NCBI GenBank assembly: GCA_019915135.1
Contig: JAHLMK010000010.1
Span: forward strand, 1,674,001-1,738,000
Length of the DNA stretch: 64,000 bases
Direction of reading: 5' to 3'
Origin: Strobilurus pachycystidiatus
Taxonomy: Eukaryota > Basidiomycota > Agaricomycetes > Agaricales > Physalacriaceae
The translations under genes and the position numbers were made by a program. Position 1 is the first letter of the stretch, and each line of letters opens with the position of its first letter. The notes beneath the pieces were generated by a model, which was given only the letters and a program-made list of their open reading frames with translations, was not told the origin of the DNA and ran no database searches. Positions 11,707 through 25,455 of this stretch are shown piece by piece.

Positions 11707-11855
11707 GAAGGACTCGCACCAGAAAACCAGCCGTATTAGCCAGATATTTGACAGCCACATCCCGCTCATGCTCCCCCGCAGTCCGGCCCCCGGTAGGCAT
11801 TACATCAGGGTCGCTGACATTGCTCCATCGGCACCTGTCATCCTTTCCGTCTACC

Positions 11856-13170
11856 ATGTTGGCGACGGCAAGCCAACCATTCCTGCTCATATTCACATAC
11901 ATCCTCGGTCTCTTCCCCGCCGTGCACCGCTCGGATCTCTACCCACACATGCGCTTCGTCTCCTACAACCTGCGATACGACTCGCAGCCCGACGGAATCA
12001 GCGTCGCGCAGAGCATCGCGCACATGCCACACCCGCTGGCGAACGTCACATATTTGGAGCACACGCGCGAGCAGCCGTGGAGTAAGAGGCGGATGCTGGT
12101 GGCGCAGCAGTTGCTGAGCGAGAATATCGTCCTGGCGGGTTTCCAGGAGGCGTTGGTCAGGCAGGTGAAGGATTTGGCAGAGCTGTTCGGGAAGGATTGG
12201 GCTTGGGTGCGTTTACTCGCCTATCTTGCGCGGTGGCGCTGATTAACTTTGAAAGGTCGGCGTTGGACGGAACGATGGCAAGGAAGGCAGCGAATTCAGT
12301 CCGATTTTCTACAAAAAGTACGCGTCGCTAGTGTCCGACAGTACGCCCTGGTCTCACCTTTGCATGCAGGTCCGAACTGACGCTGGTGAACTACGACACG
12401 TTTTGGCTCTCGTGCGTTGCCTCACTGCTCCCAAACATATTCCAAGTCCCATTAAAAACACCACTCCCACAGAAAGACTCCTTTCGAACCCTCCCGCTAC
12501 CCAGGCGCAGGCTCATACCGCCTCTGCACTGTCGCACACTTCCTCCTCCCCGACAAGAAACGCAAATTCACCGTATTCAACACGCACCTTGACAACCAAT
12601 CCGAAGAACAGCGCCAAGTCGGCGTCTCGCTCATTCTGCACCGCGCGCGGTACGAGGCCGTCAAGACTGGCGCACCAGTCTTCCTCCTCGGCGACCTGAA
12701 CAGCCCCGCTGAGGGCGAGGACACGGGCGCGTATGAGATTGCTACGGGTGTCAAGCAGCCATTGCCGATCGACAAGGAGTTCGAGGCGAAGTACAAGGTG
12801 AAGGGCGGAGAACTTAGTGGTTTCAAGATGGTGGATTTGAGGGGGGAGACTCCGCCGGAGAAGGTGTCGAATACTTTTGCGACCTTCACTGGGTTCACGA
12901 GTCCGAATGACCCGAAGGAGTGGAAGAGGATTGATTTCATCTTCGGAGGCGAGACTGGCGGATGGTGAGTTGTTTCTTTCGTTCGTTCTCTCCTTCCTCG
13001 CCAAGTGCGGCGCACTATCCCTTCCAACCATCATCTCCTCTTCGCTCGACCTGATACTTACATCTTTCCATCACAGGTCCGCGGAAGGGTTCAAAGTCCT
13101 CTCGGCACTGGGCGACGACGGGACCCTCGCAAGCGACCACCGACCGGTCTTTGCGGACGTTTCAATATAA
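11856..13170 (+). CDS. Secreted endonuclease/exonuclease/phosphatase-fold protein (346 aa)
   Basis: Exons are 11856-12206, 12256-12317, 12370-12411, 12473-12964 and 13077-13170. The N-terminus is a signal peptide of about 25 residues. The EEP superfamily signature is complete: an Asn-bearing first strand (SYNLRYD), a QE metal ligand, NTHLDNQ, LGDLNS (GDxN), IDFIF and a terminal SDHRPVFADV with the catalytic SDH. Members hydrolyse phosphodiester or phosphate-monoester bonds with a metal ion. The secretion signal suggests an extracellular nuclease or phosphatase. The last intron, 112 nt, is longer than usual here. Confidence 0.88.
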
Positions 13171-13339
13171 GTATAGTTGAAATGCACACAAGTGTATGAT
13201 TATTGTTTCAATCAACGAGCATATCATGGCTTAAGTGATGAGTGATTCGTGGTGAGAAGAGATGCCTTGCTGAACATGACGGAATCTTCGTTTGGTGGTG
13301 GTGCTGATCAATTTGTATCGAGGTCGACCGTCACCTATC

Positions 13340-14440
13340 AGACATGTCGCCTGGTGAGTCCCATCTTCGGATAAAGAGGCCGTACTCACGTTGGTTTGTG
13401 TCAGGCCTGGTGTTGGAGCGCTTGGTTCTTGTCGTGACTTATTGTTGAGGCTGTTGCTTAGAATCTGCGACAGTTCGTTTGACCCACGAACCTCGCAGCA
13501 AGTTCATGAACAGCGGCGTCCGGATCGCTGCGCAAACGTTTCCAAGGACCGACGAAGACGATTCGTTTTCATGTCGTCGTTGTGTATGACGACTCATCTG
13601 GAGATGTGCATTCAACTTGTGCATGCATTTGGCCCGCAGGGCGGTATGTGCCTTTTCCCTTCCTCGGTGGTGTCGGGTATCGTTCGCTGAACACTGACGA
13701 GCAGTTACTATCAGACATCTCGGCTGGTGAGTCCCGTCTTCGGATACAGATGCCATCATCACGTCGGCTCGCCAGGCCAGGCCTTAGAGCGCTTGGTTCT
13801 TGCTTCTTGTCGTGACTTACTAGGTTGAGGCTGTTGCTAGAATATGCCGCAGCTCGTTTGGCCCAACAATCGCGCAGGCAAAGTTTTTGAACAGCGGCGT
13901 CCGCCGGAGTTCCAGAAGGCCGACGAAGACGAGCCGCTTCCACGTCGTCGTTGCGCAATGTGAGCTAGAGCTACAGATCTGAAGATCATGCCTCTGCCCC
14001 TAATGGCGGTACGCGCCTTTTCCCGTTTTCGGTGGTGTCGGGTGTCGTTCGCTGAACGAATGACGAGCATTAACGTTGGGCTGTAGGAATTCCCGGCGGA
14101 GGTAACATTGTATGTGGGCCTTATGAGACCGATTCGCGCAGGCAAGTTCTTGAACAGCGGCGTCCGGATCGCTGCGCAAAACAGGTTTCACGGATGGACC
14201 AAGACGAGTCGCTTCCCCGGCGTCGTGCGAGGTGAGCTAGAGCTACAGATCTGGAGATGTGCAATCAACTCTTGGATGTCTTTGCCCCGCATAGCGGTAC
14301 GCGCCTTTTTCCGTTCTCGGTGGTGTCGGGTGTCGTTCGCTGAACGAATGACGAGCAGTAACGTTGGGCTGTAGAAAGTTTACGGCGGACATAACATTGT
14401 ATGTGGGTCTCTTGAAACGTTCCGTCAATGTTTGATTTCG
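13340..14440. repeat. Three diverged tandem repeats of about 360 bp
   Basis: Units start near 13341, 13713 and 14083. Shared blocks include a GAACAGCGGCGTCCG core (near 13510, 13888 and 14154) and GGTGGTGTCGGGTRTCGTTCG (near 13666, 14028 and 14320). Short open frames inside are by-products. I see no coding signal or terminal structure that names the element. Confidence 0.65.
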
Positions 14441-16156
14441 CGTCACCACCAGATCCATCGTATCCCTTGTACCAGCTGTGGGAAGAGACGCGAGAAGGGA
14501 TCAGAATTTTCTCAACTTACATGGACGAATGAGATGGCGACTAGACCGCCCGAGGCCCGAGCCCCGGTCCCCGAGCAGGGTCTCGTTCCACAGACAGTGC
14601 TGCTGATTACCTTTTGTCTTTCCTCCAATGCTGAGTGAGATGGCGAATTGGGCGCCCGATGCCCGAGCTGCGCACAGCGGGTGGCGCCATTCCCGATTTT
14701 TGACCTTTTCTTTCCGTGATCCACTACGACTGCGTGCAACAGTCTAAATCCCTACTTCCCTTTCGATCCTCTTGAGCTGGAAATTTCGCTACAGAATTAC
14801 GTCCGGTGTCTCATTGTGCGGGAGGGAGAGCCTCAGGTTTGATCGTCGCCAATACGACCGACATGGACATGATTCTGGCAGCAAAATTTCGACTCAGCTC
14901 CAACAAGAATTGATTTTCTGGGCAGTGGTCGGTCAGTCCGAGATCCCCTTTGATTCTCGAGCGCGCATGAGTGGACGTACCCAGATCGCACGATTAGCGA
15001 AGTGATCGAAGACAAAACCGGACTCTGTCTGGGAACGTTTCCTTTAGACTTTGTTCATCACGTCGCAGATCTGAGCACATCCATTCAGGGAATCTCTCTG
15101 TTCGCACGTCCTGCACCCCAAATTATCAATGACTGAGGAGAGGACATAGTAGGAGAGCGAGCAAGGTCCAAGTGCGCGGCCGTTAGAAGTCAAAGGAAAG
15201 CCCAGGTTGCTTTCATCGTATAATGGATATCTCGGGTAAGTCAAACTCTTGATCCCATTAATTGTCTTCCACCCCTTAGCTAGCGAATCCGATGCTCATG
15301 GAACAATACAACCTGAATACAACCTATACAAGGATGGTCAGATCGTGTGTACATCATCGCCGCTAATTTCATTGCAGTGATATCGCGCCGGTTGACACAG
15401 ACTGTTCTTTTGTTTGCTTGACGGCCTCCAAGGCGGGACTGGAAGGGGTCTTGTGGTAAGTCATAACCATGGTTCATACCAGCATGTCATGAAGGCAACA
15501 GCTCCTAAACTCAGACCACTAGTCGCGTGTAGGGATATACTTCTACCCTGCACGCTTTCGGACCTCCTCCGCCATCATCATCATCATCAATGCATCATCC
15601 GTCCCACAAAACTTATCCGGGACTTGCTTCACTCGCCGGTGCTGCACTTCCGTCGGCACGCTCTGGAGCAAACTCGAGCACCTCGTTCACCGGATCATCG
15701 CCCTCCACACAACAAAGACTCCGTCGTATCAGTGCCCATGCCACTCGCCGTGTTGGGAGTCAACGTTATTCTCCGCCGTTATCACCCAGGCATCCATAAG
15801 CTCGACGATCAGAGCAACACGTGCTCCCACGCGCTAATCATGTCATTGGGACCTACATAGGTTACTTGTTTCATGTCCTGTGCCCGGTGGGAGGCGGGAA
15901 ACATGCCGTGTAGGTTCTTGAATGCAGGAAACCCGCTGACAGTTGCTTGGCAAAGCGGTGTAAATCTTCCGAACTTATCAGTTCGCTGGTACGGAAACGT
16001 TTGGCCAATGAAGTGCCTGAGACAATGGGCGCTGAATGGACCTTGATCTTCCACCTAGATTTCGTAGTATATATGGAGCCCCATCAACATGCCTCTGGCT
16101 CCCAATTCTACCCCTCTCGTCCGAGACCTCTCAACAAGATCCTGCCATTGGCTACC
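14441..16156. other. Intergenic, nothing supported
   Basis: Mixed open frames without consistent splice signals. A (CAT)n-like microsatellite lies near 15575-15600. Confidence 0.4.
16068..16074 (+). promoter_or_regulatory. TATA box of the C2H2 gene
   Basis: TATATAT about 85 bp before the chosen ATG at 16157. It overlaps the upstream in-frame ATG at 16073, which argues against that ATG as the start. Confidence 0.45.
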
Positions 16157-16755
16157 ATGAGTGCCCAGCACGTCGTTCTCCCAAGTCTCAATGACATGTT
16201 TCCTGGTATGTTTCTATGTCCCCTGCTTCCTGACCCCCGCTGACCCGATGACAGAGTACATGTTCCAGCGGGAAGCCGCGAATTCACCCGGTCCCCAGAG
16301 TCGTCCCCTCTTCCCGCCGTCTCACCAAACGAAGGGAACCGCGAGGCCTCGTTCGCCGCCGAAGAAGCACTACTGTGAACTTTGTCGCAAAGGGTTCAAC
16401 CGTCCGAGTAATTTGGCGATACATATGAACATCCACACTGGAGCGACCCGTATGTATCGCCCACTGTCCGCTTTGGTGCATGCTGATTCCTTACTCACAT
16501 ACAATAGCATATATATGTCCATATCCGTCCTGCGGGCGAGCCTTCAATGTGAAAGCAAACATGCAGCGTCATTATCGAAACCACGAGCCTCATGCCCCAC
16601 CTGTCGAACGGGAGGAATCGGAGAACTACGACCAGAACTATCATCTCCGAAATTCCCAGCACTCACAAGTGGGGCGCTTCCCACTGCCACCATACCCACT
16701 TACTTGCCAAGACCGCACGAGCCGCGGAGTGTGCCACCATCCTCCGTCAAAATGA
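16157..16755 (+). CDS. C2H2 zinc-finger protein (163 aa)
   Basis: Exons are 16157-16205, 16255-16449 and 16508-16755. Two adjacent C2H2 fingers are clear. The first is CELC...HMNIH followed by a TG linker. The second is CPYPSCGRAF...HYRNH, whose finger is split from the linker by the last intron. The N-terminus is Pro/Ser-rich and the tail acidic, then Pro-rich. It is likely a DNA-binding regulator in the nucleus; its targets are unknown. An alternative start lies at 16073. Confidence 0.8.
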
Positions 16756-17846
16756 CTCCGCGAAACATGCATACATTCCTGGACCACATTGTATCAGATT
16801 TGCATCTCTTTTCTCAATAAATTATATATACATATCATCTCTGCATTAATTTAATTGCATCGTTGCCTTCAACCGTCTCTACGATTGACTCTCGGGATGA
16901 GGTTGGACTCGCATTAACAGCACGAGATCATCCCGTGCGGTGTACGCAGCGCTGAAACGACCAATACTCAGTTGTGGGTGTACTTCTCTGATGATCCGAT
17001 CGTGAGAGGGCCCTGGTGTTACGATCAGGGCTTGTGGTGAGTGGAAATCCGTTTGCTATGATTACGCGACATATGTCTACTGGAGCGGGTTGAGCGGTCG
17101 CTGAGGGAACCGCTGCCTCGACTGGCGTGGATCTGCTGTGATGCAGCTGGATGAAGAACTCCCTACAAAGAGCCTACAGGCCCGGAAGATGCCAGCACTA
17201 CTTTGGAATGCGAGACATGATTATTGACAGAGCTTTATAAGCGCCAAAAACAAGTCCTCTACAAACACCCATGCCATGACGGATCGAGGGAAGGAAGGAA
17301 GGTCTCCGGGCCGTCGGTCTCGAGGAGCCGCCAATCATCAATGCCATTATGCCCGCCATGGACATGGAGATGTTGTTCGGCTGAGGTGTGCAATCCAAAC
17401 ACCGTCCTTCTGGCGGTTTGTAATGTGCTCTTAGAATACAATTGAAGGTCTTTTCGAAGGGCACTCGGCGATTCCGGGCGAGGTGTCTGAAACCAGTCTC
17501 TAAATACCTCTCGATGGGAATTAAGGTAAGAACGTTCTCCAATCATGAGTAGTCGAGAGCTAAGCCCTGTGGTCCACCACTTCACCACCCTCCCAGGTTC
17601 AACCGTATCGAGATTCTGGAGACCGTCGTTCTGAAAGTGCGAATAATTCGACCCTCGATGTCGAATCTCAATGAAAAGGGTATGATAATGATTTGGGACA
17701 CATTGATCATCTCAGAAACGAGATTTCTTCTCTCCTAAACTCTACTAGCATTCGAGATCGAAATCCTCAGTCCTGAGTCCTGAGACTTGAGACTTGAGTC
17801 CTGTTTCCCGAAATCTTCGAGGAATAGCGCGTGTCAAAAAAGTTTC
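16756..17846. other. Intergenic, nothing supported
   Basis: No gene with convincing start and splice signals is visible on either strand. Confidence 0.4.
17836..17841 (-). terminator. RNA polymerase III T-run terminator
   Basis: Six T on the minus strand, five bases after the tRNA 3' end. Confidence 0.7.
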
Positions 17847-17937
17847 TGATGAGAGTGGGGTTCGAACCCACGCCATTTCTGACTGGAAAGACTGATAGTC
17901 CTGGATCCAGCGCCTTAGACCGCTCGGCCATCTCACC
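17847..17937 (-). tRNA. tRNA-Leu, probable anticodon CAG, with a short intron
   Basis: The minus strand folds as a class II tRNA. The acceptor stem is 7 bp (GGTGAGA/TCTCATC). The D arm GGCCGAGCGGTCTAAGGC is typical of tRNA-Leu. The anticodon stem is CTGGA/TCCAG, the T arm GTGGG-TTCGAAC-CCCAC, and the variable arm has a 3-bp stem. The anticodon region holds 18 nt, which fits a 7-nt loop plus an 11-nt intron after position 37. A T-run terminator follows at 17836-17841. Position 33 would be C rather than the usual U, so the exact anticodon should be treated with care. Confidence 0.85.
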
Positions 17938-18814
17938 TGTCAACAGCACCCTCTCAGGCGCTACAGTGTAAGACGCCCAATTTTGAAGACTACGAAACCC
18001 CCATTGGCAGAAATTAATCTCGTACTTACTATCTAGTATCAGCTCCTTGACCATTGCAGTCTTTTGCGCGCTTGACCAAAATCCGAACACATCCGACCGC
18101 ACTTCCCCGCGCCAACCTCGTGAATAAGACAGTCGGCCGCGGCGTACCTTGCTAAACATCGCGTCCACACGTATCTCCCTCCATCGGCCGATCGCCCGTA
18201 GGCTAGCACAGTGCTGTCGGGGCAAAGCGGAACTCCTTGGATATCCATAGCATGCGGTTCGTATGACATCGGCCCTGAGAGTTGGCGTGGAGGGGTGCGG
18301 GGTAACCTCACCTCGCCGGATTGTGGATGCGATCAGAGTGTAAGTACACAGCGAGTCCGACGCCGACATCGAGCGACGTGATCATATGATAATGCAGTTA
18401 GCCCCGTTTAACCCTCATAAGGGAGTTCTTGATTGTCGTGTCTTGTGGGTCCATCTAGAAGACCCAGTTGGTAATTTGATTAGCATGTACTCGCTAACAC
18501 GGGGACTGTCAAATGGAGGGCAGTGCAAGGTCCGGTGGTCAGTGTCGTAACGGCGGGTGTGGCGGACCGCTCATCAGTGGAGGCATATATTACCGACCTC
18601 AAGGCTCTCATGCAGCAACACACCTGGCAAGAATTGTGAGGCTTGCGCGTACGACAAAGTGAATCAAGATATCGTGACCGACAGGAGGGAATAATTACAT
18701 GATAGATATCGATGGAAAATGAAGCACTGCTTATTCTGAAGATTGGTCCGCTGCGGCGTCACTTGCTGTGAGAAGAACAAACAAAAGGGACTGCGTACCT
18801 GTCTAGTTCGACAA
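17938..18814. other. Intergenic, nothing supported
   Basis: No supported gene. A long minus-strand frame here runs through the tRNA gene and is spurious. Confidence 0.4.
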
Positions 18815-20004
18815 TTACAGATGTGGATCGTTCGAAATTTGGACATGGAGCATCGACTTCTTGAGGGGGACTCGTGTCATGAGATATCGAATCGCTTCGC
18901 GTTCATCAGCTGGCGGAGGAACGATCACTGATATCGTTCGAAGAGAACTGTATTGTCGCCCCAGAAGGATCCTGGCGATCTTGTCCCAGCCGAGTCTGTC
19001 TAGGCAGCGAGTCGGCCATTGTGAGGGCAAAGCGACGAAAATGGATAGATTGGAAAGAAATGGGGAGCGCATTTGCCGGAGTACTTGGTGGAGAAGCGGA
19101 GACGGCCCAGAGAGGTGGACGGAGAGTGACCGCAGGTGTGTACAGGACGTTAAGTCGATGAGCCCTAGAGATGACGGCGTCAGGTGAAGCCCATGAGGAT
19201 GACGAAGGCTAAGAACTCACGACTCTCGGCAGTGTCGGAGTCATTCGCGGCCATGTTCAAATGGAGGTCGATGATGGACGCAGCTGAGAGATGCAGAAGG
19301 TCATGAGTAGCGCTTGAATTTCTCTGGAGCAGGTTCACAGAGAGCGATTTCACGACTGCAGGCAGTTCTTGGCGAACCAACCACTGTGCGAGGTCTTCCC
19401 CCAACGCGCCGCAACCAATATGCCACTCGACAGAAGGAGATGGCCGCCGCAGCTTTGTCGGTATGTAACCCCCATGCGTCCAACTAACCCGGGAGAGGGA
19501 AGCACGTTTCAGCCCCACGAAGGCACAGAGGACGTCAACGATCTCGGAGAAGCGCGAGAAGTGGACGGCATGCAGCTCGATGTCGGCAACACCGCGTAGC
19601 ATGTAAACGAGCTGGCCGAGAATCTCGCTGGGGACGCGGTCGAAGTCGGTGTTGGAGAGGCGAAGGGAGTGGAAATGAGGAAGGACAGATGCGAGGCGCG
19701 GGAGGTTTCGTACAGCGCGTGTGACGTCTGAGACGGGATGGTGGTACACGAGCTTGGTCATGTTGTCGAACACGAGGCGGCGGGTGTATGGTGCGATCGT
19801 GTTTAGAGGGGAAGAGACGAGATCGAGGAGGCCGAATATGCTGGATGTACAAGGTTGGACTTGGAGCTCTGAGAAGAGGTGGTACCGGCTGGATTGTATA
19901 AGGCCAGGTACGAGACTGCATGAGAGGAGGGATTGCTTGTCCCCGTGTAAATGGTCCATGATGAGGTCCAAGAGCTCGGGAGGAATGGTGGCCTGGGCAT
20001 GCAT
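18815..20004 (-). CDS. F-box protein with LRR-like body (377 aa)
   Basis: Exon 1 is 19221-20004, the intron 19165-19220 (56 nt, GTGAGT...TAG) and exon 2 18815-19164. The N-terminus has an F-box-like motif, IPPELLDLIMDHL, followed by the usual short helices. The rest is a Leu-rich, loosely periodic body of the kind common in agaricomycete F-box proteins. Such proteins recruit substrates to SCF ubiquitin ligases. The start was taken at the first real ATG before the F-box; upstream codons in frame have no ATG. Confidence 0.75.
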
Positions 20005-21013
20005 GTTGGGCGATGGGAACGAAGTTGCTGCGAGGCGCCGTATATAAGTCTCCAGTGTATAGATCAATCGGGGGTCGAATTACATACATTTGAAGGGTCC
20101 AGCGGGACCGGGCATCAATGGAGCCACAAGTACGACGATCCAGCGAGAAGATCCGTGAAGTTCCGCGACAAGGATGACAAATTGTGTGTTTATACCAGCC
20201 TAAGTGCAGCCTCGGCGTGGACAAGGAGGCAATGCGGGGCCTTCATCCGCGCTCTAGATCTCAGTAAAAGAAGCCCTCGGCTCGGAGTAGCAAAGGATGC
20301 GTTCCCATAGAGTAGACGGATCGTTGGCCCGTGGCATTCTACTAATGACCGAAGTGAGAAGCTCACTACATAGTGCAGTAATATGCGAAATTCCATGGTG
20401 AGCTGAACCTGAAGCTTGAAGGACAGACGATCATCATAGGTACCCTGCCCAGAGTACTCCGAGGACGAAAGAACGAAAGAAACCTTAGCACGAAGGAAGC
20501 TATCGGCTGGTGAGTCTCGTTCCGCTGAGGAGCACAGAAGGTAGTGGCAATTGATAGCGGTTAGATGAACCATACGGCAACCCAGAGCTCAAGCGCAATA
20601 TGCGCGACAACAGCGTTGCGCTTAGAGGCCGGAAGAGAGGTAAGTAAGTCATTTAGTGTTCCCGTCATACTCGGGGCAGGTTTGTATGTAAGCGAATATC
20701 TTTGTGGAGGATCCCTGCAGCGCGGGCGGCGGGATTGGTGTGATGAGCCCTGGATCTCAGGAAGAGGTTCAAGCCTCAGGTTGGCGCAAGGTTGAACTTG
20801 AACGAGTCCGAAAAAGCGAAGACAAGGCGCCACGTGGGTTCTTCGGGCGAACGGGGAAAACCGGATGACGGAATAGAATCTCGGACAAAAGAGCATCGGG
20901 CTTTCGGATTCTCGCTTTGACTCCTTCCGCGACGCGTCTCTGCGCGTCTTTTGAATTTCCCGTTATCTTGTCAGATAAAAAAAATGGCGCGGGATCAAAA
21001 TGCCATCGATAGA
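20005..21013. other. Intergenic upstream of glutamate dehydrogenase
   Basis: Contains a TATAAAC motif on the minus strand near 20190 that may serve the F-box gene. A short minus-strand frame starting near 20668 looks protein-like but could not be extended into a gene. Confidence 0.35.
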
Positions 21014-21021
21014 TATAAAAG
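21014..21021 (+). promoter_or_regulatory. TATA box of glutamate dehydrogenase
   Basis: TATAAAAG, 76 bp before the ATG, followed by a pyrimidine-rich leader. Confidence 0.65.
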
Positions 21022-21070
21022 CTCGATTGGAGCCGCCTTGCACCACATCTTGCCCTCCTTCCACCACTAG

Positions 21071-22889
<1,819 letters not shown>

Positions 22890-23952
22890 ACGATTGTGGG
22901 CGTCATTATATTCTATTCTTTCTCCACCGAGGTGTCCGTGTACGATAGGGTCCTGTGTACATTGTACAACATTCAAAAGATTCATTCATGAAGAGGCCAG
23001 AACGAAAGTACAGGGCTCAAATGATACGGTAACAAAGGTACAGTAGGTTACTTGACCGGTGGCCTTGAATCTTGTCTTCCGAGGAATGGTCCTCGAAGGA
23101 AGATGAGAATGATAGGTCATGAGCGGCACTTCGAGCGTGGCTTCATCTGCGCGTCTAAGTATCTGTGTCATCGTAAAGCAATAGCAAAGGTGTTTGCACG
23201 GCGTTGGTTAACAGGTGGTGTTCTTCGCGTCTAATAAGTGGTTGTGCGCCACCGCGGCCATGGTAATCCAAGAAGGGTAATCTGCATTTCCCGCACGATC
23301 AATGGACCAGAAGACGTCCTAGATCTTTACAGTCTTTAGCGTTGAGGTCTGTCGGGGCACTCGGCCCGGAGTAGGATCGCAGGGTAAACGGGTAGGCGTT
23401 CGTGGGTCCGCAGTTGGGCGTAGCGATGTGCAGCAACGGACTTGGATGAAGTCCACGAGAAAAGCAGTCTAATCTGTCACCATCCGTACATCATTGACAT
23501 GTCTCATCCAACAACTTACTTCCTCGAAAAGAAACAATCAATTAATTGATAGTATACTGTATAGATCATCACTCGGTCGCGCTGTCAGCTGATTTCGGAT
23601 TATGTTGCCGGAGCTAGGCTACCACGCACTGCTGGATCTCAACCATATGCCATGGCTGAGCTCCAGGAGAAGTCAAGGCTCAAGTATCACCGGAAAACAG
23701 GGATACATCGCAGAGAAAAAAAAACGAATCAGGAACCAATACAGTTGAATAGTACGTATCGCATTGCTCCATGCTACTGTCCGTTGGGACCCGTGACCGA
23801 GTATGGCATAATGCATTCCCTCCTTCATTCCTTCTTGCCCGCCACCCCTCAAGGCTCGAATATCGCTTGGTATTATACAAGGTCACGCATTTCTCACGAA
23901 CCATATTTACTCACTGAAAATTGATGCGCTAACCAAATTGCATACGCCACTC
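22890..23952. other. Intergenic, nothing supported
   Basis: The 3' flank of glutamate dehydrogenase and unassigned sequence. No convincing gene. Confidence 0.4.
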
Positions 23953-24366
23953 CTACATCTGACCTTGCTGACGTTCCGCCTCCCAACTTTCCATTGCCGC
24001 GCAGACCATCTTGTTCTCTATGCCCTGGCACGCGTCTCTGTGCCTCATCCAGCTTCCAAGTCCATTCGCATATCCCCCCATGACGATATTCTCCCTGCAG
24101 CCCGAGCAGCGCACGCTCACGGATCTCATTTCGGCAGCATAATCCCAGGTATTCGCCAGCGTCCCTTGATCGATCCACTGCTCACGTCGAAGGAACCGCC
24201 AAGCAGCAGCGTTGACGAGAGCCGGGTCATTAGAGATGAACGGAAGGGCGAAGATCTTTGTGATCCTGACGTGGGAGCTGCTGTTGGGTGGCGAGGTTAC
24301 GCTGTAGTTGGAACGCTGGATATCTGTGATCCCAGACGGAAAACGCGAGAAAATCCTGCCAGGTTT
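23953..24366 (-). CDS. Last exon of a CxxC/HxxxxC putative zinc-binding protein (partial model)
   Basis: From an acceptor (CAATAG) at 24367 the minus frame is open for 138 codons to a TAG at 23953. It has a CSGC pair followed about 20 residues later by W-x-x-H-R-x-x-x-C. This putative zinc-binding pattern recurs in agaricomycete unknown proteins and sits in a WDYAAEM... helical context. A donor-like GTGAGT lies just upstream, but the earlier exons could not be traced with confidence. The function is unknown. Confidence 0.45.
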   Translation of the reverse strand, partial: KPGRIFSRFPSGITDIQRSNYSVTSPPNSSSHVRITKIFALPFISNDPALVNAAAWRFLRREQWIDQGTLANTWDYAAEMRSVSVRCSGCRENIVMGGYANGLGSWMRHRDACQGIENKMVCAAMESWEAERQQGQM

Positions 24367-25455
24367 CTATTGATTAGACTGCAACGCTACAGCTATCCTC
24401 GAGAACTCACGGGTTGGGTTGACTAGTATTCTGTGCCCCTTGTATGTGGTCTATGGTTATGTGCTCCTCGCAGTACGCGATACGCCATTGGCACCCAGAT
24501 GCGTATCTACCGCAGTTGCAGCGACTGATTCCTACTTTTGCTTGGAAGTCCATCGTGAGCGACTTGGGATGAAGGGCTGCCAGTGGGAGGTAAGATTGGT
24601 GTATAACGCCGCGACGTTATGTTATATAGACTTGCGACTATCAGGGTCTCGAAACAATGGTGTTATGCTGCTTTCGTCCAAAGGTCTCTATCGTTCCTGC
24701 ACTTCCACGGCGACGACTGGCTGGCAACTCCTTTGTTCTGGACGGGGAGAATGACCTCCTGCCCCGTTTCGGAAGATGAAGACGGTTCCGTAACACATGA
24801 AATCTCCATCCGACAGGCAGCACGATGAGACAACACTCCAGGAAAGGAATCTGTGGGTCCAATCGATTATATATCTCCGCCTGGTGAAGCGTACGATGCG
24901 CCGAATTGGTAAGTCTTGTTCTGAACTCCTGTCTGGAAATTTAAGTGGGGTAGGAGCGGTCTGAGTAGAAGTTTTTTCAGGTCGCGGCGGGTCCCGTGGA
25001 TCGTGCCGTGTATACAACGACAACTTCGTACTGACATCGATCATCCTAAGAAGTGGTCGGCTTGCACTAAGTAATGCCAAAGAAGACTTTGACGTCGTCT
25101 GATCGGCATGAGCGCCTGTTTACGAGGAGAGGAAGCATCCATCGAGCGGCAAGTGTCCTGAGCAATAACAGGTAGCGCGGACTCAACACGCAGCTGAACG
25201 CGCTTCTCGTCACGTCGCCGTCTACGCGGGTACCGCAAAACAGCATGCGAGACTAGACGATTGGTGATCTCACTACTATCTGGAGCTCCCTGGCTATTTC
25301 TGGGGTCGCCAGAAACGATGAATGGCATTCAGTATAACAGGCAGCAGTTATACAGTCAGGATGCGGCACTAATAATGATAGAATTGTGTTTAAAGTCGAA
25401 CAGCGAGATGGATAAACGAGACAGAGAGTGTGGGCGGAAGGAAGACTGGAGAGAT
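24367..25455. other. Unassigned, may hold 5' exons of the zinc-binding gene
   Basis: Several minus-strand open stretches are present but could not be joined. Confidence 0.3.

Noticed and set aside
13340..14440. CRISPR-like array
   Set aside because: The repeats are long, diverged and contiguous, without short identical repeats and unique spacers, in a eukaryotic genome.
16161..16820. 219-codon plus-strand frame
   Set aside because: It is a shadow frame of the C2H2 gene; the finger-encoding exons lie in other frames joined by introns.
17767..18369. 200-codon minus-strand open frame
   Set aside because: It passes straight through the tRNA-Leu gene and has no splice or family support.
19535..20224. 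229-codon minus-strand frame
   Set aside because: Alternative frame of the F-box gene with low-complexity Arg/Pro composition.
20561..20896. Minus-strand frame with a protein-like 35-residue segment from about 20668
   Set aside because: No downstream exon with consistent phase could be found, and it sits in the glutamate dehydrogenase promoter region.
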